Below, piece by piece: positions 8,490 through 17,105 of a stretch of DNA of 64,000 nucleotides; position 1 is the first letter of the stretch, and every line of letters begins with the position of its first letter. A model generated the notes under the pieces. The model was not told the DNA's origin. It worked only from the letters and a program-made list of their open reading frames with translations, and ran no database searches. The position numbers were made by a program, and so were the translations under genes. The stretch is from an uncultured Lachnospiraceae bacterium (GTDB lineage: Bacteria; Bacillota; Clostridia; Lachnospirales; Lachnospiraceae): NCBI GenBank assembly GCA_947625775.1, contig CANQPM010000011.1, positions 54,980 through 118,979 on the forward strand, written 5' to 3'.

Positions 8490-9755
8490 CTAGTTAGGCA
8501 GAACATACTCCGCATATCTTCCTGCGTCCCTGACCGTCAGCCGCGCCCTCATATATATGCCGTCTTCCCTGTAATCCGTCTCGTACACGGCGGCATTTTC
8601 AGTCAAATATGACATTATATCGCCCCTTTTATACGGTATCAACAGCTCACATTCCCTGTACCCGCCTGAAAGCTTCTGCTCTATAAGCGACAAAAGCGCG
8701 TCGATGCTGTTTTCGGATTTTGCACACATATACAGCTTGTCCTCGCCATAAATTGTAGCAAGCTGCCCCATTCCGCACAAATCCGCCTTGTTGAAAATAT
8801 AGAGCATCGGAATATTGCCCGCACCCAGTTCTTTGAGCGTTTCGTTTGTAACCCTCATGTGCTCTGTATGGTTTTCGTCTGAATAGTCAATCACCTGCAA
8901 AAGCAGATCCGCCTCACGTACCTCGTCAAGCGTCGAACGGAACGCCTTTATCAGACTGTGCGGCAGATTTGAGATAAATCCGACAGTGTCTGAAAGCAGG
9001 AAGGCATTTCGGTTTGGCGGCGATATTTTTCTGACAGTAGTGTCAAGTGTCGCAAAGAGCATATCCTTTTCAAGCACCTGCTTTTTCTCATTTTCTTCAA
9101 ACGCCGAGAGCAGCAGGTTCATAATGGTTGACTTGCCCGCGTTTGTATAGCCGACAAGCGCCACACGCGGAAGGTCTGACGCTGCGCGCTGCTTGCGCTG
9201 TGTTTTTCTCTCCTCAGATATGGCTGCAAGCTCGCGCCGCATTGTGGCAAGGCGCTGTTCAAGCCGCCTTCTGTCAATCTCTATTTTCTTTTCACCCGCG
9301 CCTCTGCTGCTCATAGCGCCGCTCGTGCCGCCCTGCCTTGAAAGCGCTTTATGCAGACCGACAAGACGCGGGAGCATATATTGAAGCCTCGCAACCTCCA
9401 CCTGCAGCTTTGCCTCCCTTGTCTTGGCGCGGCTTGAAAATATTTCCAGTATAAGCGTGGTTCTGTCCATAACTGGATAGTCCAGCTTGTTCTGCAGGTT
9501 TCTTAGCTGTACAGGCGTCAGTCCGTTGTCAAAAATGATTATGTCCGCTTCCAGCGCGTCTGCCATTTCGCGCGCCTCCACGACCTTGCCGCTGCCTATG
9601 TATGTGGCTGTGTTTGCCCGCTCCATATTCTGCTCGATACGGCCTGCGACCTCCATGCCGCACGCTTCGGCAAGGCTTGACATCTCATTCATTGCAAGCT
9701 CAAAGGCGCTGGCGCTTTTATCTATGTTTACGCCTATTATCAGTGCTCTTTCCAT
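8490..9755 (-). CDS. hflX: ribosome-associated GTPase HflX
   Basis: A 421-residue Obg/HflX-superfamily GTPase that in other bacteria splits or rescues stalled ribosomes. The N-terminal HflX domain contains the Gly-rich linker GGTSGAMSSRGAGE. The G domain shows G1 GYTNAGKST, G3 DTVGFI and G4 NKAD in order. Length and domain order are normal. The start at 9755 is the only good one. Confidence 0.95.
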   Translation of the reverse strand: MERALIIGVNIDKSASAFELAMNEMSSLAEACGMEVAGRIEQNMERANTATYIGSGKVVEAREMADALEADIIIFDNGLTPVQLRNLQNKLDYPVMDRTTLILEIFSSRAKTREAKLQVEVARLQYMLPRLVGLHKALSRQGGTSGAMSSRGAGEKKIEIDRRRLEQRLATMRRELAAISEERKTQRKQRAASDLPRVALVGYTNAGKSTIMNLLLSAFEENEKKQVLEKDMLFATLDTTVRKISPPNRNAFLLSDTVGFISNLPHSLIKAFRSTLDEVREADLLLQVIDYSDENHTEHMRVTNETLKELGAGNIPMLYIFNKADLCGMGQLATIYGEDKLYMCAKSENSIDALLSLIEQKLSGGYRECELLIPYKRGDIMSYLTENAAVYETDYREDGIYMRARLTVRDAGRYAEYVLPN

Positions 9756-9941
9756 ATAAATATAAATCTCCTGTCTTTAAATGTGAGGGAAGCTTGGGGC
9801 GGGATTATAGTGTTATGAATATATTATAGTTTATTTAGATGTATTTGTAAAATAGGAAAATTTGGACAATGCAGAACGTTTTTCAGTTTTCAGGCTTGTT
9901 TGGGGAATATGCGAAATATATAAAATTTTTAAATTTTTTCC

Positions 9942-9970
9942 TTGACATTTACAGTGCGTATAAGTATAAT
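9942..9970 (+). promoter_or_regulatory. promoter of tRNA-Pro
   Basis: Consensus TTGACA (9942-9947), a 17-nt spacer and consensus TATAAT (9965-9970), ending 18 nt before the mature tRNA 5' end. It is among the best promoter matches in the window, as expected for a stable RNA. Confidence 0.9.
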
Positions 9971-9988
9971 AAACTTTGTCAGTTAAAG

Positions 9989-10063
9989 CGGGGTGTGGCT
10001 CAGTTTGGCTAGAGCGCCACCTTAGGGAGGTGGAGGCCGCAAGTTCGAATCTTGTCACTCCGA
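9989..10063 (+). tRNA. tRNA-Pro, anticodon AGG
   Basis: A full cloverleaf can be drawn by hand: acceptor CGGGGTG/CACTCCG with one G-T pair, D-arm GCTC/GAGC, anticodon stem CCACC/GGTGG around loop TTAGGGA, and T-arm GCAAG/CTTGT around TTCGAAT. The discriminator base is A and the terminal CCA is not encoded. The anticodon AGG reads the proline codon CCU. It is a single tRNA with its own promoter and terminator. Confidence 0.93.
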
Positions 10064-10078
10064 CTTCGCAAGATAATA

Positions 10079-10113
10079 AATACCGCAGAACCATTGGTTC
10101 TGCGGTATTTTCG
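10079..10113 (+). terminator. intrinsic terminator of tRNA-Pro
   Basis: A perfect 14-bp stem (AATACCGCAGAACC and its complement) around ATT, ending in a short T-run, 16 nt after the tRNA. Confidence 0.9.
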
Positions 10114-10158
10114 CGTTATAAGCCAAATCCTAAATGGAGCAAAAATTTCCAAAGCATA

Positions 10159-11775
10159 CTAACATCCAAACTTTTTATTCAAAAGCTCTGCAACCGCCCC
10201 TGGCTTTTTTATCATTTCCGTAAAAAAAGATACCACCTTATCCCCAAGCACAGATTGCGTGATGTCTGTGCCGAATATGTCCGCGCGCTGTAATATCGGC
10301 GTTATCACGGTGCGCACATCACAGCTTTCCCCAAGCTTTATATCAGCAAGAAGCGGCATCAGGACTTCAAGCATAGGATCGGGACTCGGCGTAAAGGCAT
10401 TGCCGTTATCGTCTATGCCCATCAGATATCTGAGCCACCCCGCAAACACAAACGGTATGCCTTCAAGCGTGTCCAGTGACAGCTCCTTTGAGGCTTCATA
10501 CGCCTTGATTGTCTCACCGAAGCGTATCGGCAGCTTCTGCGATGTGTCTGTGGCAATTCTCTGCGGCGTATCGGGCATAAACGGGTTTGGAATACGCGTA
10601 TTCACTACCTCATCAATGAATTTCTTAGGGTCTAAAATGCCGGGATTCACCACTACGGGCAGCCCCTCCTGATATCCTATCCGCTCTACAAGCCTTCTTA
10701 ATGCGGGATTTTTCATCTCCTCAGAAATAAGCTCATACCCCAGCAGGCAGCCGAATACCGCAAGCGTGGTGTGAAGCGGGTTAAGGCAGGTGCAGACCTT
10801 CATCTTTTCCACCTTGTCAACTGTCTCCCTCGTGGTGAAGATTACGCCTGCGTCCTCCAGCTTAGGGCGCCCGTTTGGAAAAGCGTCTTCAATCACAAGG
10901 TACTGACATTCTTCCGCGTTTACAAACGGCGCTGCCCATGTATTTTTGTCCGTCACTATCTTTTCCAGATCTTCTATGTTGTCCGCTGCCAGCAGGGCCT
11001 CCACCTTGGGATCTGGCCGCGGCGTAATCTTGTCAATCATGCTCCACGGGAAGGACAGACGCGAAGAATCATTTACGTAATCCATAAATCCCTCCTCGGC
11101 TATGCCTGATTTTGTCCATGCTTTTGCGAATGCAGTCACGGCTGCCTTTAGTTTATCACCATTGTGCGAGCAATTGTCCATGCTCACAAGCGCGAGCGGC
11201 AGCCTGCCATGAAGATACCGCTCATATATCAGCGCGCATACCTTTCCCAGATAGCTTTTGGGATTTTCAAAGCCGTTTTCCATATCGCTTTTGACTGCGG
11301 GCAGCATATTTCCCTTGCCGTCAACAAGGCTGTAGCCCTTTTCAGTGATGGTAAAGCTTGCCATCTTTAATGATTTTGCGGTAAAAATCTCCTTTAAGCG
11401 TGAAAATTCTCTTTCATTTTCACTGTCCAGAATAAGCGATTCAACTATGCTGCCAATCACTGTTTTTTCAATCTCCCCGCTGCTTTTGAGCGTCACGAGA
11501 ATGCTGTAATCGTCATGAGGGCGGTTCATTTTTTCTATGATTTCATAGTCAAAGCCCTCAGCAACGATAAGCCCTGTCGTGCTCTTTCCCTCCTCGATAA
11601 GCTGCTGCATCAGATTTGCCTGAAACGCGCGGAAGATATTGCCCGCGCCAAAATGAATCCACTCTGGATTGCGCCTTGTGTTTTCCGCCAGCTTTTCCCT
11701 GTCATACGTAGGCACATAATACCCTGCTTTTCTCCAAGCTTCTCTATCCTTTAACCCTTCTCTGTTTAATCTCAT
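10159..11775 (-). CDS. uxuB: fructuronate reductase (mannonate oxidoreductase)
   Basis: A member of the mannitol dehydrogenase family that reduces D-fructuronate to D-mannonate in the glucuronate branch. The start at 11775 (MRLNREGLKD) is preferred because GGGAG precedes it by 7 nt, giving 538 residues, normal for UxuB. The WIHFGAGNIFRAFQ segment is the dinucleotide-binding start, and the later CLNPLHTTLAVFG segment is typical of the substrate domain. It is downstream of uxuA, separated by a repeated two-hairpin element that includes a terminator-like stem, so its expression may be uncoupled from uxuA. Confidence 0.92.
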   Translation of the reverse strand: MRLNREGLKDREAWRKAGYYVPTYDREKLAENTRRNPEWIHFGAGNIFRAFQANLMQQLIEEGKSTTGLIVAEGFDYEIIEKMNRPHDDYSILVTLKSSGEIEKTVIGSIVESLILDSENEREFSRLKEIFTAKSLKMASFTITEKGYSLVDGKGNMLPAVKSDMENGFENPKSYLGKVCALIYERYLHGRLPLALVSMDNCSHNGDKLKAAVTAFAKAWTKSGIAEEGFMDYVNDSSRLSFPWSMIDKITPRPDPKVEALLAADNIEDLEKIVTDKNTWAAPFVNAEECQYLVIEDAFPNGRPKLEDAGVIFTTRETVDKVEKMKVCTCLNPLHTTLAVFGCLLGYELISEEMKNPALRRLVERIGYQEGLPVVVNPGILDPKKFIDEVVNTRIPNPFMPDTPQRIATDTSQKLPIRFGETIKAYEASKELSLDTLEGIPFVFAGWLRYLMGIDDNGNAFTPSPDPMLEVLMPLLADIKLGESCDVRTVITPILQRADIFGTDITQSVLGDKVVSFFTEMIKKPGAVAELLNKKFGC

Positions 11776-11817
11776 ATCAATTCTCCCTTCCGCTGCCATA
11801 TAAGCCCAAGCAAGCAC

Positions 11818-11895
11818 AAAAAACGCCGCCCTTGCGTTTTTCTAAACATTTAGAAACACTTAGGCTGTCCTTTGCAGCCTTAGTGTTTCTTAATG
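11818..11895. repeat. two-hairpin intergenic repeat, copy A (uxuA/uxuB junction)
   Basis: Hairpin 1 (11852-11890) has 16-nt arms AGAAACACTTAGGCTG / CAGCCTTAGTGTTTCT with one T-T mismatch. Hairpin 2 (11819-11841) has arms AAAAACGC / GCGTTTTT and, read on the minus strand, ends in a T-run like a terminator. The element overlaps the last codons of uxuA. A clearly related copy is at 51066-51158 upstream of argC, with shared flanks and changed but still paired stem bases. Confidence 0.8.
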
Positions 11896-12956
11896 TTTTG
11901 TTTTTGTATGGCTTCCCAAAGTCCGTTTAAGTACGCCGCTCCAAGCGCCCTGTCATACAGCCCATAGCCCGGCATAGCAACCTCATCCCAGATCATACGC
12001 CCGTGGTCGGGGCGGATAGGTCCGTCAAAGCCTATATCATACAGCGCTTTCATAATCTCATACATATCAAAGCTGCCGTCCGCGGACAAATGAGCCGCCT
12101 CCTCAAAATCCCCAGGGTAATTGTGCTTAAGATTGCGCACATGGGCAAAATGTATGCGCCCTTTAAGCGCGCGAATCATTCCCGGCAGGTCATTTTCAGG
12201 ATTTGTGCCATATGAGCCTGAGCAGAAGGTAACGCCGTTGTGCCTATTGTCAACCATCTTCATCATGCGCTGCAGATTCGGCAGATTTGTAATAATGCGC
12301 GGCAGCCCAAATACGCTCCATGCGGGATCGTCGGGGTGGATTGCCATATTTATGTCATATTTGTCGCATACGGGCATAATCGCCTCGAGAAAATATTTCA
12401 GGTTTGCAAAAAGCTTTTCCTCGTCAACGTCCTGATACAGCGCAAAAAGCTCCTTTATCCGCTCCATGCGCTCAGGCTCCCAGCCGGGCATTACAAAACC
12501 GTTTGTGTCGCCTGAAATTGACTCAAACATTTTTTCTGGATTTAACTTATCTACAGCCTCCTGATTATATGCAAGCACTGTAGAGCCGTCGGGGCGCTTT
12601 CTCGCAAGCTCTGTCCTTGTCCAGTCAAAGACAGGCATAAAATTGTAGCATACCATATGTATGTCCTCCTGCCCCAGCTTTTCCAAGGTCTTGATATAAT
12701 TATCAATGTATTTGTCCCTGTCGCTTGAGCCAATCTTAATTGAGTCGTGCACGTTGACGCTCTCTATCCCCGCAATATGCATTCCATGCGCCTCTACCTC
12801 CGCCTTGCGCGCCCGTATCTCATCCATGCTCCACTCATCGCCGGGCGCTGTCTCATACAGCGTCGTGATGACGCCCTTCACTCCCGGTATCTGCCGTATC
12901 TGCTGTAAAGTCACCGAGTCCGACCTGCTACCGTACCACCTCAATGTCATTTCCAT
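11880..12956 (-). CDS. uxuA: mannonate dehydratase
   Basis: Dehydrates D-mannonate to KDG, joining the glucuronate branch to KdgK/Eda. The 358-residue protein begins MEMTLRWYGSRSDSVTL, the conserved UxuA N-terminus, and carries the TIM-barrel metal-site segments NMAIHPDDP, TFCSGSYG and HFAHVRN. GGAGG lies 10 nt before the ATG. Its last few codons fall inside the two-hairpin repeat, so the KKH tail may derive from that element. It sits 144 nt downstream of an esterase gene. Confidence 0.95.
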   Translation of the reverse strand: MEMTLRWYGSRSDSVTLQQIRQIPGVKGVITTLYETAPGDEWSMDEIRARKAEVEAHGMHIAGIESVNVHDSIKIGSSDRDKYIDNYIKTLEKLGQEDIHMVCYNFMPVFDWTRTELARKRPDGSTVLAYNQEAVDKLNPEKMFESISGDTNGFVMPGWEPERMERIKELFALYQDVDEEKLFANLKYFLEAIMPVCDKYDINMAIHPDDPAWSVFGLPRIITNLPNLQRMMKMVDNRHNGVTFCSGSYGTNPENDLPGMIRALKGRIHFAHVRNLKHNYPGDFEEAAHLSADGSFDMYEIMKALYDIGFDGPIRPDHGRMIWDEVAMPGYGLYDRALGAAYLNGLWEAIQKQNIKKH

Positions 12957-12989
12957 AATTAATGCGCCTCCGTTTCATTTTATTTTATA

Positions 12990-13057
12990 TAAGTAATTGC
13001 AGAACTCCATTCAATAACATAAAAGCAATAGAAAACGCACTCCGCGAACTTTCTATC
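12990..13057. repeat. degenerate inverted-repeat intergenic element upstream of uxuA
   Basis: Starts TAAGTAATTGCAGAACTCC and aligns base for base over about 36 nt with the element at 20701 (TAAGCATTTGCGAAACTCT), both continuing through ATTC-A-AACATA. It ends 34 nt upstream of the uxuA start codon. Confidence 0.6.
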
Positions 13058-13100
13058 GTTATAAATAATGGCAGCCGCAAACAAGACGACTGCCACTTTT

Positions 13101-13934
13101 CTACTTTTCAATAAAATTATATTTGAGCCAGTTTTTGCAAAGCTCCATCCACTGCTCGCACTGCGGATCTATCTCCTTGCGCTCGGGTATAGCCGCCGTC
13201 TCCTTTGTCGCCAGAGCATAGCCATGACCGCCGTGGGGAAATACATGGTATTCAAAATTTATGCCCGCGCGCCTGAGCGCTGACGCAAACAGGAGTGAAT
13301 TTTCAAGAGGCACTGCACCGTCTTCAAAAGTATGCCACATAAACACAGGCGGCACATTTTCAGTCACCTGCTTTTCAAGGCTGAGCTTTACTTCAAGCTC
13401 GTGCGACGCCTTTTCGCCCATAAAGTTTACAAACGAGCCGACATGGGCATACTCGCCCGACGTGATAACGGGATATGCCAGAATCAAGCCGTTTGGCTTA
13501 TAGCTTTCCTTGGAAATATTCATCTCCTTTTCAAGCCACTCCTCATGCCAGAAGCACCCGAGGCTTGCCGCCAAATGTCCTCCCGCCGAAAAGCCCGCCA
13601 GTATGATTTTGTCCTTGTCTATCGCAAGCTCGTCAGCGCGCTTTCTGATAATGCTGACCGCCTTTGCAAGCTCTAAAAGCTCCTGCGGATATTCTACGCC
13701 GTCCTTTGAAATGTCGTACCAGAGCACTGCCGCATGGCAGCCCGCCGTGAGAAAATTGAACGCTATCGGCTCGCCCTCCCTTACAGACACATGCTCATAT
13801 CCGCCGCCTGGGCACACAAGCACTATCGGACGCCTGCGCAGCCCGTATGTCGCGGGATAATCCTCCTGAATGTACAGCGAAAGCGATGCCTGAACCGCCC
13901 CGTCCATGTCCAGCTTAATGTTTTCGTATTTCAT
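13101..13934 (-). CDS. alpha/beta hydrolase, intracellular carbohydrate-esterase type
   Basis: A 277-residue hydrolase of the BD-FAE/acetyl-xylan-esterase-like group. The oxyanion motif PGGGYEH (about residues 42-48) is followed by the nucleophile elbow GFSAGGHLA (about 113-121) and a C-terminal PHGGHGY segment that probably supplies the catalytic His. No signal peptide is present, so it would act on imported acetylated oligosaccharides. Its place upstream of uxuA-uxuB suggests deacetylation of glucuronate- or galacturonate-containing fragments; substrate is inferred. Confidence 0.8.
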   Translation of the reverse strand: MKYENIKLDMDGAVQASLSLYIQEDYPATYGLRRRPIVLVCPGGGYEHVSVREGEPIAFNFLTAGCHAAVLWYDISKDGVEYPQELLELAKAVSIIRKRADELAIDKDKIILAGFSAGGHLAASLGCFWHEEWLEKEMNISKESYKPNGLILAYPVITSGEYAHVGSFVNFMGEKASHELEVKLSLEKQVTENVPPVFMWHTFEDGAVPLENSLLFASALRRAGINFEYHVFPHGGHGYALATKETAAIPERKEIDPQCEQWMELCKNWLKYNFIEK

Positions 13935-14051
13935 ATTAATCCCCCATTCTTAATGCACAGTATGAAAAATTTATTTTTCACACTATCCCAGTTTCGCTTT
14001 AGCGGCTCAAATCATTCCCCAAACGCTGCTCTTGCATTTTGTCTAAATATT

Positions 14052-15188
14052 TTATTTGTATATTACCTCTCTGCCCTTTTGAGCTATCGCGATATATGTC
14101 TTGCCCTCATTAAGCTGTATCTCATTGCCAAAGTCATCATAATACACCGTTGGAGAATAGTCGTCTGTCTTCTGCCAAGTCACATGTATGCACTTACCCT
14201 TGGTAAAGTAATATCCATCCTCCGTGATGTCATAATTCTGGAAATAAAGATACCCTTTTGCGTCAAGCTTTGTCCATTTTGTATTCTGCACGATCACATT
14301 TGCAAATTTAAGCTGCTCACCGTTCAAAGCATCCGTCTGAGGCTTGCCATGCAAAGATTTATAATAAAGTCCGTCATCAGGATTGTACACAAACGAACTT
14401 TTCGTATAAGTGAAAATCTTTGACAGGTCTATTGTATTTGCTGTCGCTGCCGCTGCTCCATACTGCTCCAATGTGTTTACACCCTCCGCAAAGGTGAAAT
14501 GCTTTGCATTGTAATATTCAGGTCTTACTGCCGTCGAATAGCCAAGCTCAGCGCACGCATTTATAATTCCCGCCGCGCTTGTATAGGCATTGTGGGGCGC
14601 TTTTTTGTCCGTAGTTCTAAAAAATGCGCCAGAACCTGGTGCGCCACCGCCAACCCCGTACTGCGCTGTGCCTGTAATATTGTTTATGTCTGGCGCGGTA
14701 ATCCTGTCCTTCATATATACTACGCCGCCAAAATGCACAAGCAATGCGTCCCATTCCGTAGCCTCAGGGATATAATACGCCCTGCAGCTTCTCACATTTC
14801 CTATCTGCGAGAGTCCTGCCCAGTCATCAATAATCGCCATCTGGCGCGAAATCTCGCCCTCCTCCATAATCTCATAGAGAACCTTTGCATGGCTTATGCC
14901 ATATGACGGCTGCGCCGTCTTGTCTGTCGGCATCATTATGGCGATTGGCCTTAACGCCGCCTGCTCGGGCGTAACCCATTCGTTCGTATATACGCTTCTG
15001 ACATACGCGGGAGTTTCCAGCGGCAAAGGCATAGTGGAAATGTCAGTATCGCCCTCCGCCGCATATACCTCTGAAAGCCCTGCCTGTCCTAAGTTAAACG
15101 GACCTGCCGCAGCTATTGCCATAGCCATTGCGAGTCCCATTGCCGCTCCCTTATTTGCCGCTTTTTTTATCAATATCTTTTTTTTCAT
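14052..15188 (-). CDS. secreted DUF3048 (YerB-like) protein
   Basis: A 378-residue exported protein. A lysine-rich start, an Ala/Met-rich hydrophobic stretch and a VYAAEG cleavage region form a signal peptide of about 45 residues without a lipobox. The mature part matches DUF3048: RPIAIMMPTDKTAQPSYGISHAKVLYEIMEEGEISRQ-type N-domain and a C-terminal CIHVTW..YYDDFGNEIQLNEGKTYI segment. The function of the family is not established. It follows sigH in the same direction but probably has its own transcription. Confidence 0.85.
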   Translation of the reverse strand: MKKKILIKKAANKGAAMGLAMAMAIAAAGPFNLGQAGLSEVYAAEGDTDISTMPLPLETPAYVRSVYTNEWVTPEQAALRPIAIMMPTDKTAQPSYGISHAKVLYEIMEEGEISRQMAIIDDWAGLSQIGNVRSCRAYYIPEATEWDALLVHFGGVVYMKDRITAPDINNITGTAQYGVGGGAPGSGAFFRTTDKKAPHNAYTSAAGIINACAELGYSTAVRPEYYNAKHFTFAEGVNTLEQYGAAAATANTIDLSKIFTYTKSSFVYNPDDGLYYKSLHGKPQTDALNGEQLKFANVIVQNTKWTKLDAKGYLYFQNYDITEDGYYFTKGKCIHVTWQKTDDYSPTVYYDDFGNEIQLNEGKTYIAIAQKGREVIYK

Positions 15189-15243
15189 AAAAATCTCCTA
15201 TCCTTAATCTAATATATTTGATGTAAAATTCTGCCTTCCTGCC

Positions 15244-15867
15244 TCAATTATTTTCCACGGCGCGTTTCAGCTTTGCCTTTAGCCTCTGCAGCGCGTTGTC
15301 CGTGGATTTGGCATCGCGCCCCAGCACCTTTGATATCTGCGAATATGACATTCCTGTCAGATACAGGTCAAGCACCTGCTTTTCAAAGCCGCTCAGCTCC
15401 TTGGAAATAATCGCCTCTATCTGCTCGACATTTTCCTTGTCTATGAAAAGCTCCTCGGGATTTGTCTGTATCCCCGAAATCAGCAGGTTTACAAGCTCCG
15501 TGGTATCGCCGTCGCTTTCATTCTCCCTTGCATCGGCGTAAAGCGACACATATGAATTAAGCGGCGTGTGTTTTTTCCTGCGCGAGGACTGCACGGCGTT
15601 GTACATCTGGCGCGACACGCATAAATCCGCAAACGTGTAAAAGCTCGCGTCCCTGCCCGCGTCATAATCGCGCACAGCCTTGAAAAGCCCTATCATTCCC
15701 TCCTGTATCAGGTCGTCGCTGTCCGCCCCAAGTATATACATCGACTTTGCCTTTTTTCTGACAAGGTTTTTGTACTTGTCCATTATATAGTCAGTGATGC
15801 CGCTCTCGCCCTGCCTTATCCTGTCGATAAGCTCCTCGTCTGAAAAGGTTTCAAATCCAGATGCCAT
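15244..15867 (-). CDS. sigH: RNA polymerase sigma-H factor (Spo0H/SigH)
   Basis: A 207-residue sigma-70-family factor. Region 2 contains GADSDDLIQEGMIGLFKAVRDYD (-10 recognition), and region 4 contains LTGMSYSQISKVLGRDAKSTDNALQRLK (helix-turn-helix). In Clostridia SigH drives early-stationary-phase, competence or sporulation genes. It lies only 7 nt downstream of rlmB in the rlmB-sigH order typical of Clostridia. The usual rpmG-secE-nusG genes do not follow; a DUF3048 gene does. Confidence 0.93.
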   Translation of the reverse strand: MASGFETFSDEELIDRIRQGESGITDYIMDKYKNLVRKKAKSMYILGADSDDLIQEGMIGLFKAVRDYDAGRDASFYTFADLCVSRQMYNAVQSSRRKKHTPLNSYVSLYADARENESDGDTTELVNLLISGIQTNPEELFIDKENVEQIEAIISKELSGFEKQVLDLYLTGMSYSQISKVLGRDAKSTDNALQRLKAKLKRAVENN

Positions 15868-15874
15868 TTCCGCC

Positions 15875-16621
15875 TCACTTTTTCATCATTCTCTGGCGCA
15901 CTATCTCATACGCAAGCACTCCCGCCGCCACCGACGCGTTTAGCGAATCAATATCGCCCTTCATAGGAATTGCGGCGTTAAAATCGCAGCTCTCCTTCAC
16001 AAGCCTGCTCACTCCCGAACCCTCATTTCCTATGACAAGACCAACAGCTCCCCTCAAATCAAGGTCATACATCACGTCGCCGCCCATATCAGCGCACACA
16101 AACCATAAGCCCTCTTTTTTCAAATCCTCCATAGTCCTGACAAGATTTGTCACACGCGCTACGGGCGTATAATTCAATGCACCTGCCGACGCTTTAGCCA
16201 CAGCCGCGGTAAGCCCCGCAGAGCGATCCTTTGGAATAATTACGCCGTGCGCGCCAGAAAGGTTTGCTGTCCTGATAATCGCCCCCAGATTGTGCGGATC
16301 TTCTATGCCGTCAAGCAGGAATATAAACGGCTGCTCGTCCCTTTCCCGCGCCGACTCCAATATATCCTCAACCTGCGCATATTCATACGCCGCCGCATAC
16401 GCGATAACGCCCTGATGCTTGCCCGTGCTGCTTATCTGGTCGAGACGCTCCTTCGTCACATACTTTATAAAGGTATCGTGCTTTTTTGCCTCGCGCTTTA
16501 TAGTCTGCATAGGCCCGTCCTGCGCCCCGTCAAGCATAAACAGCTTATCAATCGGCTTGCCCGCGCGAAATGCCTCGATAACGGCATTCCTTCCCTCTAT
16601 CGTAAATTCTTCATATCTCAT
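15875..16621 (-). CDS. rlmB: 23S rRNA (guanosine-2'-O)-methyltransferase, RlmB type
   Basis: A SpoU-family methyltransferase with a trefoil knot. The start MRYEEFTIEGRNAV at 16621 (GGAG 7 nt upstream) gives 248 residues. SpoU motifs are LDGIEDPHNLGAIIRTA (motif 1), VIGNEGSGVSRLVKESCD (motif 2) and IPMKGDIDSLNASVAAGVLAYE (motif 3). It is in the cysS-mrnC-rlmB-sigH block. Confidence 0.93.
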   Translation of the reverse strand: MRYEEFTIEGRNAVIEAFRAGKPIDKLFMLDGAQDGPMQTIKREAKKHDTFIKYVTKERLDQISSTGKHQGVIAYAAAYEYAQVEDILESARERDEQPFIFLLDGIEDPHNLGAIIRTANLSGAHGVIIPKDRSAGLTAAVAKASAGALNYTPVARVTNLVRTMEDLKKEGLWFVCADMGGDVMYDLDLRGAVGLVIGNEGSGVSRLVKESCDFNAAIPMKGDIDSLNASVAAGVLAYEIVRQRMMKK

Positions 16622-16650
16622 AATAATACTCCATTCACGCAAATACTTCG

Positions 16651-17091
16651 TCAAATCTCAATGCCCAGCAGCTCAATACCCTTTTTTACAAGCTCTATGG
16701 CACGCTCCGACCTGCCGCTCAAAAACAAATACCCGCAGACCGCCTCAAGCCCCGTCGCCTTCTTGTAATCCGCAAGACTGGCATTCTTAGCCGACGAATT
16801 AATCTTTGCATTTTTCCCGCGCCTGTAAATAGCCTGCTCCTCCTCAGTCATAAAATCATCATACAGCGCCTCAGCCATAGCCGCCTGCGTCTGCGCGCAC
16901 ACCAGCTTAATCGTATGCCTGTGCAGCTCCTCCACCGCACGCTGCCCCGTATCCACCACAATAGTGCGCATGATAATCTCATAAACCGCATCGCCAATAT
17001 AGGCAAATGTCAGCGGCGAATAAGTCTTGATATCCACTCCGCCCCCGCCAAACGCCGCCCGTATCTGCGAAAGCATACCGTCATTCTCCAT
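16651..17091 (-). CDS. mrnC: Mini-ribonuclease III
   Basis: A 146-residue RNase III catalytic domain without a dsRNA-binding domain, as in MrnC, which matures 23S rRNA ends in Firmicutes. The signature LTFAYIGDAVYEIIMR (about residues 27-42) carries the acidic metal ligand, and SSAKNASLADY follows. It is 14 nt downstream of cysS, the standard gene order. Confidence 0.93.
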   Translation of the reverse strand: MENDGMLSQIRAAFGGGGVDIKTYSPLTFAYIGDAVYEIIMRTIVVDTGQRAVEELHRHTIKLVCAQTQAAMAEALYDDFMTEEEQAIYRRGKNAKINSSAKNASLADYKKATGLEAVCGYLFLSGRSERAIELVKKGIELLGIEI

Positions 17092-17105
17092 AACAAATCC
17101 TCATA

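Noticed and set aside
9831..10094. Minus-strand open frame antisense to tRNA-Pro with a GVTRFELAAST-like segment
   Set aside because: The segment is the translated complement of the tRNA T- and anticodon arms, a well-known false protein; there is no ribosome site.
11818..11841. T-box leader upstream of uxuB
   Set aside because: The AAGGGCGG stretch recalls the T-box antiterminator, but the full conserved bulge sequence, specifier loop and length are absent, and uxuB is not an amino-acid gene.
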